A model generated the notes under the pieces. The model searched no databases, had not been told where the DNA came from, and saw only the letters and a program-made list of their open reading frames with translations. From Anaerolineae bacterium (GTDB lineage Bacteria; Chloroflexota; Anaerolineae; Aggregatilineales; Aggregatilineaceae), in the NCBI GenBank assembly GCA_018056405.1, contig JAGPFT010000032.1, positions 1-13,044 of the forward strand: DNA of 13,044 bases, given 5' to 3'. Positions 1 through 9,677 of this stretch are shown here, in pieces. A program made the translations under genes and the position numbers. The stretch's first letter is position 1, and each line of letters starts with the position of its first letter.

Positions 1-239
1 CACCACATAGGCGATGGCGTCGTCCGGCCCCTGGTAGATCATCGTCACATGGCCCTTGTTGGTGACCGTGCTGGCCAGCAGCTTGACCGTCTCCCCATCA
101 TCGCGCTCCCAGTCGCCCACTTCCGCCGGCAGGTAGACGACGAAATCATCGGCGCGGGCGCGCGGGCTGCTCCCACAGGCCGTCAGCAGGGCGCTGAGCA
201 GCGCGATCAGGGCGATCAGGAGAATGATTCTCGCTCGTT

Positions 240-243
<4 letters not shown>
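1..243 (-). CDS. Partial lipoprotein of unknown function, coupled to livF (N-terminal 81 residues)
   Basis: Reading leftward from a GTG at 243-241 gives 81 open codons to the window edge, so only the N-terminus is visible. It starts V(M)KRARIILL, followed by a hydrophobic stretch to about residue 20 and a lipobox LTAC with Cys23, then GSS. This is a type II signal peptide, which predicts a lipid-anchored protein on the outer face of the membrane. The following segment has VGDWERDDGE at about 42-51 and no motif I recognise. The GTG overlaps the livF stop in a GTGA arrangement, and an AGGAG lies about 9 nt upstream, so the gene is probably translationally coupled to livF. Being last in a Liv operon suggests a role at the cell surface linked to uptake, but that is inference. 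It is not a second livJ-type binding protein as far as the visible part shows. Confidence 0.72.
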
Positions 244-986
<743 letters not shown>

Positions 987-1012
987 GTGCGCGCTCCTTT
1001 GGGCAGTTGTCG

Positions 1013-1833
<821 letters not shown>

Positions 1834-1837
<4 letters not shown>

Positions 1838-4197
1838 GCTTCGCCTCCTTCCTGCCAGTAGTGGCTATGCGCGAGGGTGCGCGCTCGCTCACGAAGCTGG
1901 ACGACGGGCGCCGGCAGCAACCCTTCGGGCCGCAGGCTGACCATCGTCACCAGCAGCGCGCCAAAGACCAGAATGCGGTACGTCTCAAGCTGGCGCAGCA
2001 CTTCCGGCACGCCGATCAGGGCGATGGCGCCCACGATCACGCCCGGCACGTTGCCCATGCCGCCGATGATCACCAGGCTGAGCACTTCAATGGACACATC
2101 CAGCCGGAAGTCATTGGGGTAAATGTTGCGCTGGCGGGCGGCGAACAGCACGCCCCCGACGCCCGCGAACGCCGCGCCGATGGCGAACGCCATCAGCTTG
2201 GACTGCACCAGGTGAATGCCCATAGACTGGGCGATGTCCTCGTCGCTCTTCATCGCGCTCCAGGCGCGGCCCGTGCGCGATCCCTTCAGACGCAGCGAGA
2301 AAAAGGCGATCACTCCCGCTCCGATCAGCACCAGATAGACCATGGTCAGGTAGCCCACACCGCCCGTTGTGCCTTCGGGCAGGGGCCGGGGAATCTCCAG
2401 CACGCCCTGCGGCCCGCCAGTGTAGTCGCGCAGATTGGTGAACATCAGGCGGATGATCTCCCCAAAGCCGAGCGTGACAATGGCCAGGTAGTCACCGCGC
2501 AGGCGCAGCACGGGAATGCCCAACGCAATACCGGACAGCCCGGCCACAATCGTGCCGATGATGATGCCCACCAGGAACGGGGAGGCGCTGGAGAACAGGC
2601 GGTCGTAGAGGCCCGTCCCTTCCAACAGCGAGGCCACCAGCGCGCTGAGCAGGATGGCCGTCACCGTGATCAGCGCGGTCATGCCGCCCCCCGGACGCCC
2701 GGTATAGGGCACCAGCGGGCGCTGATGCTCCCAGGGCCGACGCTCAACCGGTGGACGGCGCTGCCAAATCCTGATCCCCAGGTAGGCGACCACCAGGGTG
2801 ACGATCACGGTGATCGGCACCCAGCCGGCCAGCTTGACCACCATCTCGTCATTGCCAGCGAACTTCAGTCCGGCGGGCTTGCCGTCTGCGCCAAGCTCCA
2901 TCTGGTTGGACGAGAGAAAAGCATACGAGTATGCGCCGAGGGCGAAGAAGGCTACATAGCCCAGGTCGAGCAGACCGGCGTAGCCCACCACGATGTTCAG
3001 CCCCAGGCCGAGCATGACGTTGATGCCCACAATGGTCATCACGTCGTTTTGGCCCTGGTTGAGGTAGAGCGGCATCAGCAGCACGGCCAGGATCGCCCCT
3101 GTGCCGGCGAACTGCGTCTCGAAGCGGCCCGGTTTGCGCAGCCCGATGATGTTCTGCACGACCAACAGCGCGCCGACCACCAGCGTGAGCAGGACGCTGA
3201 TCGTCTCGTTGCCACCCAGCGCATCGGATGTAGCCAGGAAGTAGATGCGGCTGCCGATAATCCGCCACAGACCCAGGCCCATCATCACCGCGATGATCCC
3301 CAGGCAGAGCGCCAGCCGCACCCCGTAGCTCAGGCCGGAATCGGTGGGCCGGGCGGTGCGCGCAGCGATCAACCCAAACAGGATGATGCCGAAGCCGATC
3401 AGCAGTTGGATTTCCTGCGCGCTTCCGTCTAAGTCTATGACCGGATCGAGGGTGCTGTACGATCCGATGGTCGCGTTGTAGGTGCCGTGCCCGACCGTCA
3501 GCCAGAGCAACGCGAAGAAGGCGAGCGGCAGCAGCAGCATGCCGATATGCGCCTGAGGGCTGGCCACCAGATAGGTCTGTACCCGCTTCCAGGTCTGCCC
3601 TAGCCGGGCTACGGTGAACGCCCAGGCCAGCAGCGCCCCCAGGAGGCCAGCGATGATCAGCACGATCAGAAAGCCGTAGAAGCCGCCGATCACCAGGTTG
3701 ATGTCCACCAACTCCAGGCCCGTGTCAGCGTCGAAAGTCAGGCGCATGGGGTTGGTGCGCAGCGGTTTGCCTTCTGGGTACGCGCCGGTGAGCGGATCGC
3801 GCGCGGGGTTGGCGAATAGCTCGCTGGCGGGCACGCCGGAGAGCACGGTCATCGTCTGGGGCGACACGGAGTAGAAGTAGTCCGTGACCTTAACGTTGTG
3901 CGCCTGCCAGTGATTGATGAGCGCCATGAGCAGCAGCACCAGCAGCGCCGCAGCCAGGCCCATCGCCAGGGCGTTGCCCACCAGATGCCCAAGCCCATGC
4001 GCGCGCAGGCGGCGCGCCAGGCGCACCCCGAAGATCAGTGCAACCAGCAAGATCAGCAGCAGGGCGATGTCGCTCAGATTGACAGGAATGCCCAGCAAGA
4101 TCAGAAAGTTGATGAGCAGCCCGACGATGAAGCCGGAGAGGATCCCTTCGCGCGCCGAGGCGACGAACTGTCGGATGCGTGTCTGGAGCTGGAGCAT
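1834..4197 (-). CDS. livM: Branched-chain amino acid ABC transporter permease LivM, strongly enlarged
   Basis: This 787-residue membrane protein is one of the two permeases of the Liv importer. The recognisable LivM core starts near residue 385: LGLGLNIVVGYAGLLDLGY at 396-414, LRLRGDYLAIVTLGFGE at 564-580, TGGPQG at 593-598, the coupling loop GRAWSAMKSDEDIAQSMGI at 643-661, LFAARQ at 684-689, GGMGNVPG at 712-719 and RPEGLL at 756-761. Two parts are unusual. About 380 residues precede the core, with some eight or nine hydrophobic segments (for example 19-38, 41-60, 73-95, 170-195, 217-236, 262-280, 292-313, 332-352) and a soluble loop at about 98-165. A further stretch of about 105 residues (431-537) splits the core and carries two more hydrophobic segments (458-476, 506-525). 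Typical LivM has 320-425 residues. The reading frame is uninterrupted. The ATG lies 3 nt after the livH stop, with AAGAAGG upstream. The core call is firm; the role of the extra domains is unknown. Confidence 0.9.
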
Positions 4198-4200
4198 GGC

Positions 4201-5754
4201 CTACACCTTCTTTTCCGCCAGCACTTCGCCGAAGATACCTGTGGGCCGGAAGACGAGCACCAGCACCAGCAAGCTGAAGGCGATCACGTCCTTGTATTCG
4301 GCGTTGATGCCGAGCATGGTCGGCCCCAGCGCCTCGACCAGCCCCAGGAAGAAGCCGCCGAACATCGCGCCGGGGATGTTGCCAATGCCGCCCAGCACCG
4401 CTGCGGTGAAGGCCTTCAGGCCGGGGATGAAACCGGCCCGGAAGTTGAACGACTGGTTGTGGAAGCCCATCATGACGCCCGCCGCACCCGCCAGTAGCGC
4501 GCCGACGGCGAACGTGATGACGATGACCTGGTTCACATCCACCCCCATCAGCGCCGACGTGGGCTTGTCTTCGGCTACAGCGCGCATGGCGCGTCCCGTC
4601 TTGGATCGCTGCACGAAGGTGTAGAGCAGCACCATGAGCACCACAGAGACAATGACGACGATGATCCCTGTCTTGGTCACGGGGATGGTGCCCAGGTCGC
4701 CAATGCGCACGTCAATGGTGCCATCAATCAGCCTGGGGCGGCTGTAAGCCCGCTTGGCAGGGCCGAAGACATTGAGCATGGCCTGCTGCAGAAAGAAAGA
4801 GGCGCCGATGGCGCTGATCAGCGGGGCCAGGCGGGGCGCTGTGCGCAGCGGGCGATAGGCGACGCGCTCCAGGACAATCGCCACCAGCGTAGAGGCGATC
4901 ATGCCCATCGCCACCACGAACAGCAGCGCCACGACCGTAGTGACCACTTCGTAGACGTGAGGGGCGAAGCCACCCATTGCCTGCAGCAACCCATAGCCGA
5001 CCAGCGCGCCGATCAGGAAGCGCACGGGCAGGCTGAACAGCGTGAGGAGCCAGGTAGGGTCTGGCTCGGCGGCACGGGCGGTGTGCTTGCGCCCGGCGCG
5101 CGCTGCCAGAGTCTCCAGTGGCAAGAACAGCACGGCGAACAGCAGGGGGAGCAGCACCGTCGCGACGCTGGCCGCGCCGACTTCGAACGTGCCATCGCCG
5201 AGATTATTCACATAGGTCAGGGCGAACCACCCGCCGAACGTGCCCATAACCAGGACTTCGCCGTGCGCAAAGTTGATCATGAACATGATGCCGTAGACCA
5301 GCGTATAGCCCAGCGCAACGAGGGCGTAGACGCCGCCCAACACCAGGCCATTGACCAGTTGCAGACCCCATAACGTAATCGGGTAGCGCGCGGGGTCGGC
5401 CTGAACCACGCTGGCGACGCGCACCGACAAAGCCAGGAAGAAAATAACGCCCAGATAATTGATGAATAGTCGCGTGGATGAGATAGGTTCTTCGCTGCGC
5501 GGGCGGCTGTACAGCGTGGCAAGCAGCCCCATTAGCCCGACCGCAGCATAGGCCCACAGAAAGCTGCCCAACAGATCGCCCACGGTCTGAAAGAGGGGAT
5601 CGGCTGGCGTGCCAAACAAGCCGGCGGTGAGGGCGATGACCCAAAAGATACGGACAGTGGCGATCAATGCCCCCCAGCCGAAATACTGGCCGCTGAGACG
5701 ATCGGCGTCAAAGGTGATGCGCCCTAACTGGCGAGCCTGTGTGCTATGCGCCAT
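4201..5754 (-). CDS. livH: Branched-chain amino acid ABC transporter permease LivH, enlarged
   Basis: Partner permease to LivM. I chose the ATG at 5754 because GGAGG sits 5 nt upstream, giving 517 residues. An in-frame ATG at 5766 adds four residues but has no clear ribosome-binding site. Positions below count from the 5766 start. Core motifs: NGLVLGGVYALVALGYTLVYG at 139-159, INFAHGE at 164-170, ERVAYRPLR at 300-308, LISAIGASFFLQ at 316-327, the coupling loop GRAMRAVAEDKPTSALMG at 391-408, FTAAVLGGIGNIPGA at 453-467 and RPTGI at 507-511. Usual LivH length is about 300. The surplus is an N-terminal region of about 135 residues with two or three membrane segments (about 31-50, 66-85, 101-121), plus an insert at about 200-285 with further hydrophobic stretches. 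livM follows after 3 nt. A candidate promoter and a terminator-like hairpin lie upstream. Confidence 0.92.
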   Translation of the reverse strand: MAHSTQARQLGRITFDADRLSGQYFGWGALIATVRIFWVIALTAGLFGTPADPLFQTVGDLLGSFLWAYAAVGLMGLLATLYSRPRSEEPISSTRLFINYLGVIFFLALSVRVASVVQADPARYPITLWGLQLVNGLVLGGVYALVALGYTLVYGIMFMINFAHGEVLVMGTFGGWFALTYVNNLGDGTFEVGAASVATVLLPLLFAVLFLPLETLAARAGRKHTARAAEPDPTWLLTLFSLPVRFLIGALVGYGLLQAMGGFAPHVYEVVTTVVALLFVVAMGMIASTLVAIVLERVAYRPLRTAPRLAPLISAIGASFFLQQAMLNVFGPAKRAYSRPRLIDGTIDVRIGDLGTIPVTKTGIIVVIVSVVLMVLLYTFVQRSKTGRAMRAVAEDKPTSALMGVDVNQVIVITFAVGALLAGAAGVMMGFHNQSFNFRAGFIPGLKAFTAAVLGGIGNIPGAMFGGFFLGLVEALGPTMLGINAEYKDVIAFSLLVLVLVFRPTGIFGEVLAEKKV

Positions 5755-5865
5755 GTGATCCTCCATCTGCAGGGCGTGCCGGAAGCCGCGCTGCCAGTGA
5801 GACTAGGGGGTAGGTGAGAATGCGCCGTAGGATCTGTAAAAACTGATGCGCGCGCGTCTAGGGTG

Positions 5866-5911
5866 AAAAATTGTACCAGCGCCATAACAGAATCGGCAAT
5901 TACGGCGCTGG
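5866..5911 (-). terminator. Terminator or attenuator-like hairpin after the Liv binding-protein gene
   Basis: The arms 5900-5911 (TTACGGCGCTGG on plus) and 5876-5887 (CCAGCGCCATAA on plus) pair at 11 of 12 positions around a 12-nt loop. Read on the minus strand, the stem is followed by TACAA and then five T (5870-5866). No T run follows on the plus strand, so the signal is directional for livJ-to-livH transcription. Partial termination here would give more binding protein than permease, a common arrangement in ABC operons. The same inverted repeat overlaps the candidate livH promoter, so it could instead be an operator. Confidence 0.5.
5870..5899 (-). promoter_or_regulatory. Candidate sigma70-type promoter for livHMGF
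   Basis: On the minus strand, TTGCCG (5899-5894) and TACAAT (5875-5870) are separated by 18 nt. The -35 matches 4 of 6 and the -10 matches 5 of 6 of the consensus. Transcription would start near 5863 and leave a leader of about 110 nt before the livH ATG. The boxes lie inside an inverted repeat, so the TACAAT may simply be part of a terminator tail. Confidence 0.35.
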
Positions 5912-5960
5912 TCGCGTTAACAGGTTACGGGGCGAGCACAGTGAGTGTGGGCAAAGGGTG

Positions 5961-6022
5961 TCAGTAGGGGCGTATGGCCATACGCCCCGACGGGGGCACT
6001 GCTCCGCTGCGCCCCTACCTGA
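5961..6022. repeat. Palindromic intergenic repeat, GTAGGGGCGTATGGC family, copy 1
   Basis: A perfect 22-bp palindrome fills 5967-5988 (GGGGCGTATGG and its complement). An outer arm TCAGTAGGGGCG (5961-5972) pairs with CGCCCCTACCTGA (6010-6022) with one bulge, so two alternative stems share the left arm. The 15 bases at 5964-5978 recur exactly at 12819-12833. It looks like a dispersed REP-like repeat placed between genes. Confidence 0.7.
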
Positions 6023-6067
6023 CAGGTTTTGCACGCCCCCGCCACAACCCCTCTGACTCGCCGGGGG

Positions 6068-7288
6068 CTACTCGACTTCCATCTCCAGCAGGTCTTCGGG
6101 CACCTCGACCGGGACAAATACGCCATCTTCCACCACGTAAATGTCGAAGATGGTCGCACCACAGTCACCGATCTCGTTGCAGGTCAGCGTGCCGGTCAGA
6201 CCCTCGTAGTCCTTGGTATTGCGCAGGGCCGTGATCAGGGCCTCGCGGTCAATGACCAGGTTGCCCTCAGCGTCAATCTCTGACGCGGCGTCAATAGCGA
6301 GAGCGATCATCCCTACTGCATCAGCGGCATGATAATGGAACGGGCCGAGGAAGTCGGTGGTCGGGTTGATGCCGAACAGCTCCTCGTAGCGGGCGTCCCA
6401 CTCCTCAATCGGCAGGATGGGCGGGAAGCTGGCGTAGACGCCTTCGGAGGCAGCGCCAGCGCCGTCAATCGTCGCCTGGCCGAAGATGCCATCCGGCCCG
6501 AAGAAGATGACATCACGCAGACCCACGTCGCTCTTCTGCGGGATCAGCAACACGGCCTGTTGCTCGTAGCCGCCGAAGAAAATCGCGTCCGGCTCCAGCG
6601 CCACCAGTGGGGTGAGCACCGCGCGGTAGTCCTGGTCGTCGGGGTTGATGCCTTCGAAGGCCACCACTTCGCCACCCAGCCGCTCAAACTCATCGGCGAC
6701 GGCGCGGGCCAGGCCCAGGCCGTAGGTATCGTTGTCGTGCAGCGCCGCCAGCTTGCGCGCGCCGAGAATCTTGTAGATGTAGTTGGCGTCGTACACGCCC
6801 TGCACGCTGTCCAGCGGGGCGACGCGGTTGATGACCGTCAGCCCGCGCGCGGTCACTTCCGCCGCGGTCGCGCTGGGCGACATCATGGCGATGCGCGCTT
6901 CTTCGTACACGTTGGAGGCGGCGATGGTCGCGCCGGAGCAGATGTGCCCGACCACAGCGACGACCCGCGGATCGGAGGCGATGCGATTGGCCACGGACGT
7001 CGCGTCGTCGCCGGTGCAGCGGTCATCTTCGACGAAGGTCTCGACCTCGAAGCCCTTGATACCGCCAGCTTCATTGAGGAATGATACGGCAGTCTGGGCC
7101 GCCTGGGCGATGTCCAGACCGAACTCAGGGATGGCATTCGTCAGGTCGGTGGCGATGGCGATCTTGATCTTCTCACCGGGCTTGACCACCACCTGGCCGC
7201 CGTCCTGGGCGTACACCGGCAGGCTGCCCACGACAAGCAGGGCGCTGACCAGCAGGAACAGCAGACGAAGGGACTTGCTCTTAGGCAT
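6068..7288 (-). CDS. Periplasmic/extracellular branched-chain amino acid binding protein (LivJ/LivK-like)
   Basis: This 406-residue substrate-binding protein captures the ligand outside the membrane and delivers it to LivHM. I chose the ATG at 7288: GAGGAG lies about 10 nt upstream and a Sec signal peptide follows directly (MPKSKS, hydrophobic 9-22, VYA before Gln28). The open frame continues upstream to 7471, but that part is Cys/Arg-rich and not protein-like for this family. There is no lipobox Cys, so the mature protein is not predicted to be a lipoprotein. Family marks: DDRCTGDDATSVANRI at 88-103, VVGHICSGAT at 112-121 and MMSPSATAAE at 135-144, which match the LivJ ligand pocket region. 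Cys91 and Cys117 correspond to the known LivJ disulfide. A second Cys pair, Cys370/Cys376, lies in the C-terminal TGTLTCNEIGDCG. It is first in the operon. The ligand is not certain; leucine-type, other amino acids or amides are all possible. Confidence 0.92.
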   Translation of the reverse strand: MPKSKSLRLLFLLVSALLVVGSLPVYAQDGGQVVVKPGEKIKIAIATDLTNAIPEFGLDIAQAAQTAVSFLNEAGGIKGFEVETFVEDDRCTGDDATSVANRIASDPRVVAVVGHICSGATIAASNVYEEARIAMMSPSATAAEVTARGLTVINRVAPLDSVQGVYDANYIYKILGARKLAALHDNDTYGLGLARAVADEFERLGGEVVAFEGINPDDQDYRAVLTPLVALEPDAIFFGGYEQQAVLLIPQKSDVGLRDVIFFGPDGIFGQATIDGAGAASEGVYASFPPILPIEEWDARYEELFGINPTTDFLGPFHYHAADAVGMIALAIDAASEIDAEGNLVIDREALITALRNTKDYEGLTGTLTCNEIGDCGATIFDIYVVEDGVFVPVEVPEDLLEMEVE

Positions 7289-7711
7289 GGTGTGCTTTCT
7301 CCTCAAACCTAGACAAACTCGGCGAACTGGAGGGCAGTGTGTGACATCGGTCTTGCAAGCGAAAGGTCGTTGAGCCGTGCGGCTGTCTGGTAAGGTATTG
7401 TTCTCGTCAGCACAGAAGCAGGGGCACCTCCTTCCGCGACACTGCCAGGTCAGCGCGATGCCTACGAACACGGATATAGTCCCAACGCAGGTGGCTCAGG
7501 CCGCCCGGCGCGGGCCTGTAGGGAGTAAGACTTAAGAAAGGATGGCTAATGGTATCCGCACTGCTCAATTTTTGCCAAACCCAAGATGTTACAGCGCTGC
7601 CTTGTCATAGTCATCGCCGGGCAGCATACGGCAAGGGCAATTGTACGGCACACCGCCAGCGAGCATTTGTTGAAATTGCACAAGAGCGCGGGGCCTGGGA
7701 GCAGACAAGAT
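7289..7711. other. Upstream region of the Liv operon, no gene seen
   Basis: This is the part of the 1,068-bp divergent gap next to the Liv operon. Apart from the livJ ribosome-binding site (GAGGAG, near 7299-7304) and one weak promoter candidate, I see no gene or strong structure. A 64-codon frame starting at 7549 has an AAAGG upstream, but it runs into a palindromic repeat and has no recognisable character. Confidence 0.6.
7549..7578 (-). promoter_or_regulatory. Weak candidate promoter for the Liv operon
   Basis: On the minus strand, TTGGCA (7578-7573) and TACCAT (7554-7549) are 18 nt apart, matching the consensus at 5 of 6 and 4 of 6. The leader to the livJ ATG would be about 255 nt, which is long, so a start site nearer to 7288 may have been missed. 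Confidence 0.25.
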
Positions 7712-7744
7712 TTCGGAAGTCTGCGCAGACTTCCGAAGTCTGAT
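7712..7744. repeat. Palindromic repeat, AGACTTCCGAAGT family, copy 1
   Basis: A perfect 26-bp palindrome occupies 7712-7737 (TTCGGAAGTCTGC and its complement). It overlaps a second palindrome, AGACTTCCGAAGTCT at 7727-7741. The 13-base core AGACTTCCGAAGT and the tail AAGTCTGAT both recur at 12976-13012, so this is a dispersed family. Confidence 0.75.
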
Positions 7745-7815
7745 GTCTGGGTGCGTCCGTCGCGGGGTCCACGAACGGGTTGTTGGGCAATTGCCAGAAC
7801 GCCCCTATCCCCCGG

Positions 7816-7947
7816 CCCCCTTTCCCCGCAAGCGGAGAAAGGGGGAGCAAGCTCAAGTCCCTCCCTGCTGGCGGGGAGGGATTTAGGGTGGGGTTGTCCT
7901 TCTTCTCAAATGGCCTCTAAGTCCCCTCTCCGCGTGTGGAGAGGGGA
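7816..7947. repeat. Three successive C-rich/G-rich hairpin repeats
   Basis: Three stem-loops of one style (C-rich arm, short loop, G-rich arm) occur in a row. 7816-7845 has 14-bp arms with one mismatch and an AA loop. 7858-7881 has 11-bp arms with one G-T pair and a TG loop. 7922-7947 has perfect 10-bp arms and a 6-nt loop. The second and third are followed by ATTTAGGG(G)TG. CTTCTCAAATGGCCTCTAA at 7902-7920, just before the third, recurs in variant form at 8133-8153 and, inverted, at 11637-11658. These look like dispersed non-coding repeats, not terminators. Confidence 0.65.
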
Positions 7948-7983
7948 TTTAGGGGTGAGGTAAATCGTAGCGCAGGTCTTTCC

Positions 7984-8194
7984 ATGCGGTCTCTGAGAGG
8001 CCGCTTGAGAATTCGTGCGCCTGGCTTTGCCCCCCATCCCCGGCCCTTCCCCCACGAGGGGGGAAGGGAGAAAAGCGCGCACCCCAGGCCCCTCAGCCCC
8101 TTGTGGGGGAGGGGTTCGGGTGGGGGGAAGCAACTTCTCAAATGGTCTCTGAAGGGTCTTTGCTCTTCTCCGCGCTCTCTGCGCCTCGACGGTG
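7984..8194 (-). repeat. Composite intergenic repeat element, copy A
   Basis: Read on the minus strand, this block has the same order of modules as 11566-11815 on the plus strand. The modules are: an end motif CACCG...GCGCAGAGAGCGC (8194 to about 8165), CATTTGAGAAGTTGC (8144-8130), a C-rich hairpin with CCCCCACAAG, then TTCTCCCTTCCC and a 30-base run. That run (8030-8059) is identical to the complement of 11730-11759. The far inverted end present in copy B is not evident here. It contains no gene. It lies just upstream of the sugar-operon promoter. Confidence 0.65.
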
Positions 8195-8227
8195 ACAGAT
8201 TTCGCATGCGCCCCGCCGCTCACCCCC

Positions 8228-8255
8228 TGTGCAAACCGCTAACATGGCCTATAAT
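8228..8255 (+). promoter_or_regulatory. Candidate sigma70-type promoter of the sugar ABC operon
   Basis: TGTGCA (8228-8233, 4 of 6) and a perfect TATAAT (8250-8255) are separated by 16 nt. The predicted start near 8262 leaves a leader of about 95 nt to the ATG at 8357. CGCTAAC occurs inside the spacer (8236-8242) and again at 8307-8313, which could be recognition half-sites for a regulator, but there is no clear operator dyad. Confidence 0.45.
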
Positions 8256-8356
8256 GGAAGCGGACGAAGCGTGCGCCCCAGCCGGCAGAGTGTGCGCCGG
8301 GCGTCGGCGCTAACGCGGCGTATCTTGACAAGTGTAGGGGTTAAAGGAGATTTACG

Positions 8357-9655
8357 ATGAACACACGGAAAGTTGCGCTCTTGCTTGTAGTGGTGTTGTC
8401 ATTGGTGTTGGCCGTGCCCGCCTACGCCCAAGAGGAACCGGTCATCAAGCCGCTGCCCTGCCAGGAGCCGGGCAAGCTGACCATGTGGGTCTGGGATGAG
8501 GTGTGGGCCACTATCATCGGCGATTCGATTGAGGCGTGGAAGGCGGAGTACTGCCCCGGCGCTGAGGTGGACTTGCAGGTGCAGCCCTGGGGCCAGTACT
8601 GGGATCTGCTGAAGACCAACGCCGCCGGTGGTGACCTGCCCGACGTGTTCAACATGTCGCAGGACCGGTTTTTCTTCTATGCCGACAACGACGTGCTGCT
8701 CAACCTGCAGCCCTATTGGGATGAGTTCGGCGTGGACACCACGATCTGGGGCAGCGGTCTGATCGGCCCCTATCGCTGGGGCGAGGCCGGCGACCTGTAT
8801 GCCGCGCCGGTCAACTGGGACACCGTCGTCATCTTCTACAACAAGGACATGTTCGACGCCGCCGGTCTGGCCTACCCGACCGCCGACTGGACGTGGGACG
8901 ACTTCGCCGAGTACGCTGCCGCGCTGACTGATCCGGCTGCCGGTGTCTGGGGCGCTGCGGTGTACGCCGAGTACCAGGCCGGCTACGCGAACTGGATCGC
9001 CGCGACGGGCGAAACCCCGGTGGTGGACGCGGCGCGCACTGACTGCACGCTGGACAACCCCGGCAGCCTGGAAGCGCTCAACTTCCTCAAGGGCCTGCTC
9101 GACGCGGGCTACATGCCCAGCGTTTCCGAGGCGGGCGGCGCTTCGCCTGATGACGCCTTCAACCTCTTCGCATCGGGCAAGCTGGCCATGGTGGCCGGCG
9201 GCTCGTGGAAGCTGCCGACGGCGCTGACGGAACTGACCTTCAACTGGGACATCGTGCAACTGCCCAAGCACCCGGAGACGGGACGCAGCCGCTCGATCGT
9301 GCACGCCGTCGGCTATGTGGCCTCGGCGCGCACAGCCAACCCTGACCTGGCCGCCAACCTGATCCTCTTCCTGGCCAGCGATGAGGGCCAGAAGTTCTTC
9401 GCCGAGGGCGGCTCGGTGGCCCCGGCCAACCCGTCGCCGGTCATCCAGCAGATGTGGATCGACTCCTTCGGCGAGACGGAGGTCAATATTCAGGCGTTCG
9501 TGGACGCGACCGTCGACTCGCAGGGCGTCACCGTCTTCGACGAGATTTGGGACGTGATGAACACCGAGCTGGTCGTGAAAATCTTCGACCTGGGCCTGAG
9601 CGTGGAAGATGCCGTCGCCGAGACCTGCGACGTCATCAACGCTGAGCTGCAGTAG
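8357..9655 (+). CDS. Sugar ABC transporter substrate-binding protein (family 1, CUT1)
   Basis: This 432-residue extracellular binding protein should deliver a sugar or oligosaccharide to the two downstream permeases. AAAGGAG lies 7 nt before the ATG. A Sec signal peptide is clear: MNTRK, hydrophobic 6-20, and AYA before Gln25; there is no lipobox. Family features: LTMWVWDEVW at 41-50, PDVFNMSQDRFF at 95-106, DLYAAPVNWDTVVIFYNKDMFDAAG at 146-170, the TWDDF motif at 179-183, LFASGKLAM at 270-278, and the C-terminal LILFLASDEGQKFFAEGG at 335-352. These match the MalE/UgpB type. Four Cys in the mature protein (35, 66, 230, 424) could form disulfides. Length is normal. It is first in the operon. 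The sugar is not determinable from sequence alone; many Trp and Tyr residues fit carbohydrate stacking. Confidence 0.92.
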   Translation: MNTRKVALLLVVVLSLVLAVPAYAQEEPVIKPLPCQEPGKLTMWVWDEVWATIIGDSIEAWKAEYCPGAEVDLQVQPWGQYWDLLKTNAAGGDLPDVFNMSQDRFFFYADNDVLLNLQPYWDEFGVDTTIWGSGLIGPYRWGEAGDLYAAPVNWDTVVIFYNKDMFDAAGLAYPTADWTWDDFAEYAAALTDPAAGVWGAAVYAEYQAGYANWIAATGETPVVDAARTDCTLDNPGSLEALNFLKGLLDAGYMPSVSEAGGASPDDAFNLFASGKLAMVAGGSWKLPTALTELTFNWDIVQLPKHPETGRSRSIVHAVGYVASARTANPDLAANLILFLASDEGQKFFAEGGSVAPANPSPVIQQMWIDSFGETEVNIQAFVDATVDSQGVTVFDEIWDVMNTELVVKIFDLGLSVEDAVAETCDVINAELQ

Positions 9656-9677
9656 CAGCGCCAGCCGTACCGTGACC

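Larger units (their letters stand above)
5755..6067. other. Spacer between binding-protein gene and livH
   Basis: No credible gene is seen in these roughly 310 bp. On the minus strand, in transcription order, they hold a palindromic repeat (5961-6022), a 12-bp-arm hairpin with a T tract (5866-5911), a candidate promoter overlapping that hairpin (5870-5899) and a leader of about 110 nt before livH. The short open frames here are translations of the repeat sequence. Confidence 0.7.

Noticed and set aside
1861..3432. Long plus-strand frame (523 codons) antisense to livM
   Set aside because: It is a shadow of the GC-rich livM codons, rich in His, Gln, Asp and Arg, with no domain. The minus-strand frame has clear LivM motifs.
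5961..6022. Palindrome as terminator of the Liv binding-protein gene
   Set aside because: No T tract follows on the minus strand, and the core recurs at 12819-12833, so a dispersed repeat explains it better.
7289..7471. Upstream extension of the Liv binding protein by 61 residues
   Set aside because: The extension is Cys/Arg-rich and would bury the clear signal peptide. The ATG at 7288 has a ribosome-binding site and a normal N-terminus.
7549..7743. 64-codon plus-strand frame with an AAAGG upstream
   Set aside because: No family resemblance, and its end is encoded by the palindromic repeat at 7712-7744. It also overlaps the weak Liv promoter candidate.
7816..7947. CRISPR-like array, because of regularly occurring hairpins
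   Set aside because: The units differ in sequence and spacing, there are no unique spacers of constant length, and no cas gene is present.
7586..8313. Several frames of 80-125 codons on both strands
   Set aside because: They translate the C-rich/G-rich repeats and give low-complexity Pro/Arg/Gly peptides with no good ribosome-binding sites.
8326..8350. TTGACA near 8327 as the -35 of the sugar operon
   Set aside because: The region about 17 nt downstream is the ribosome-binding site and shows no -10 match. The TATAAT at 8250-8255 is a better promoter.
8399..9304. Long minus-strand frame antisense to the sugar binding protein
   Set aside because: Shadow frame. The plus strand has a signal peptide, family motifs and a ribosome-binding site.
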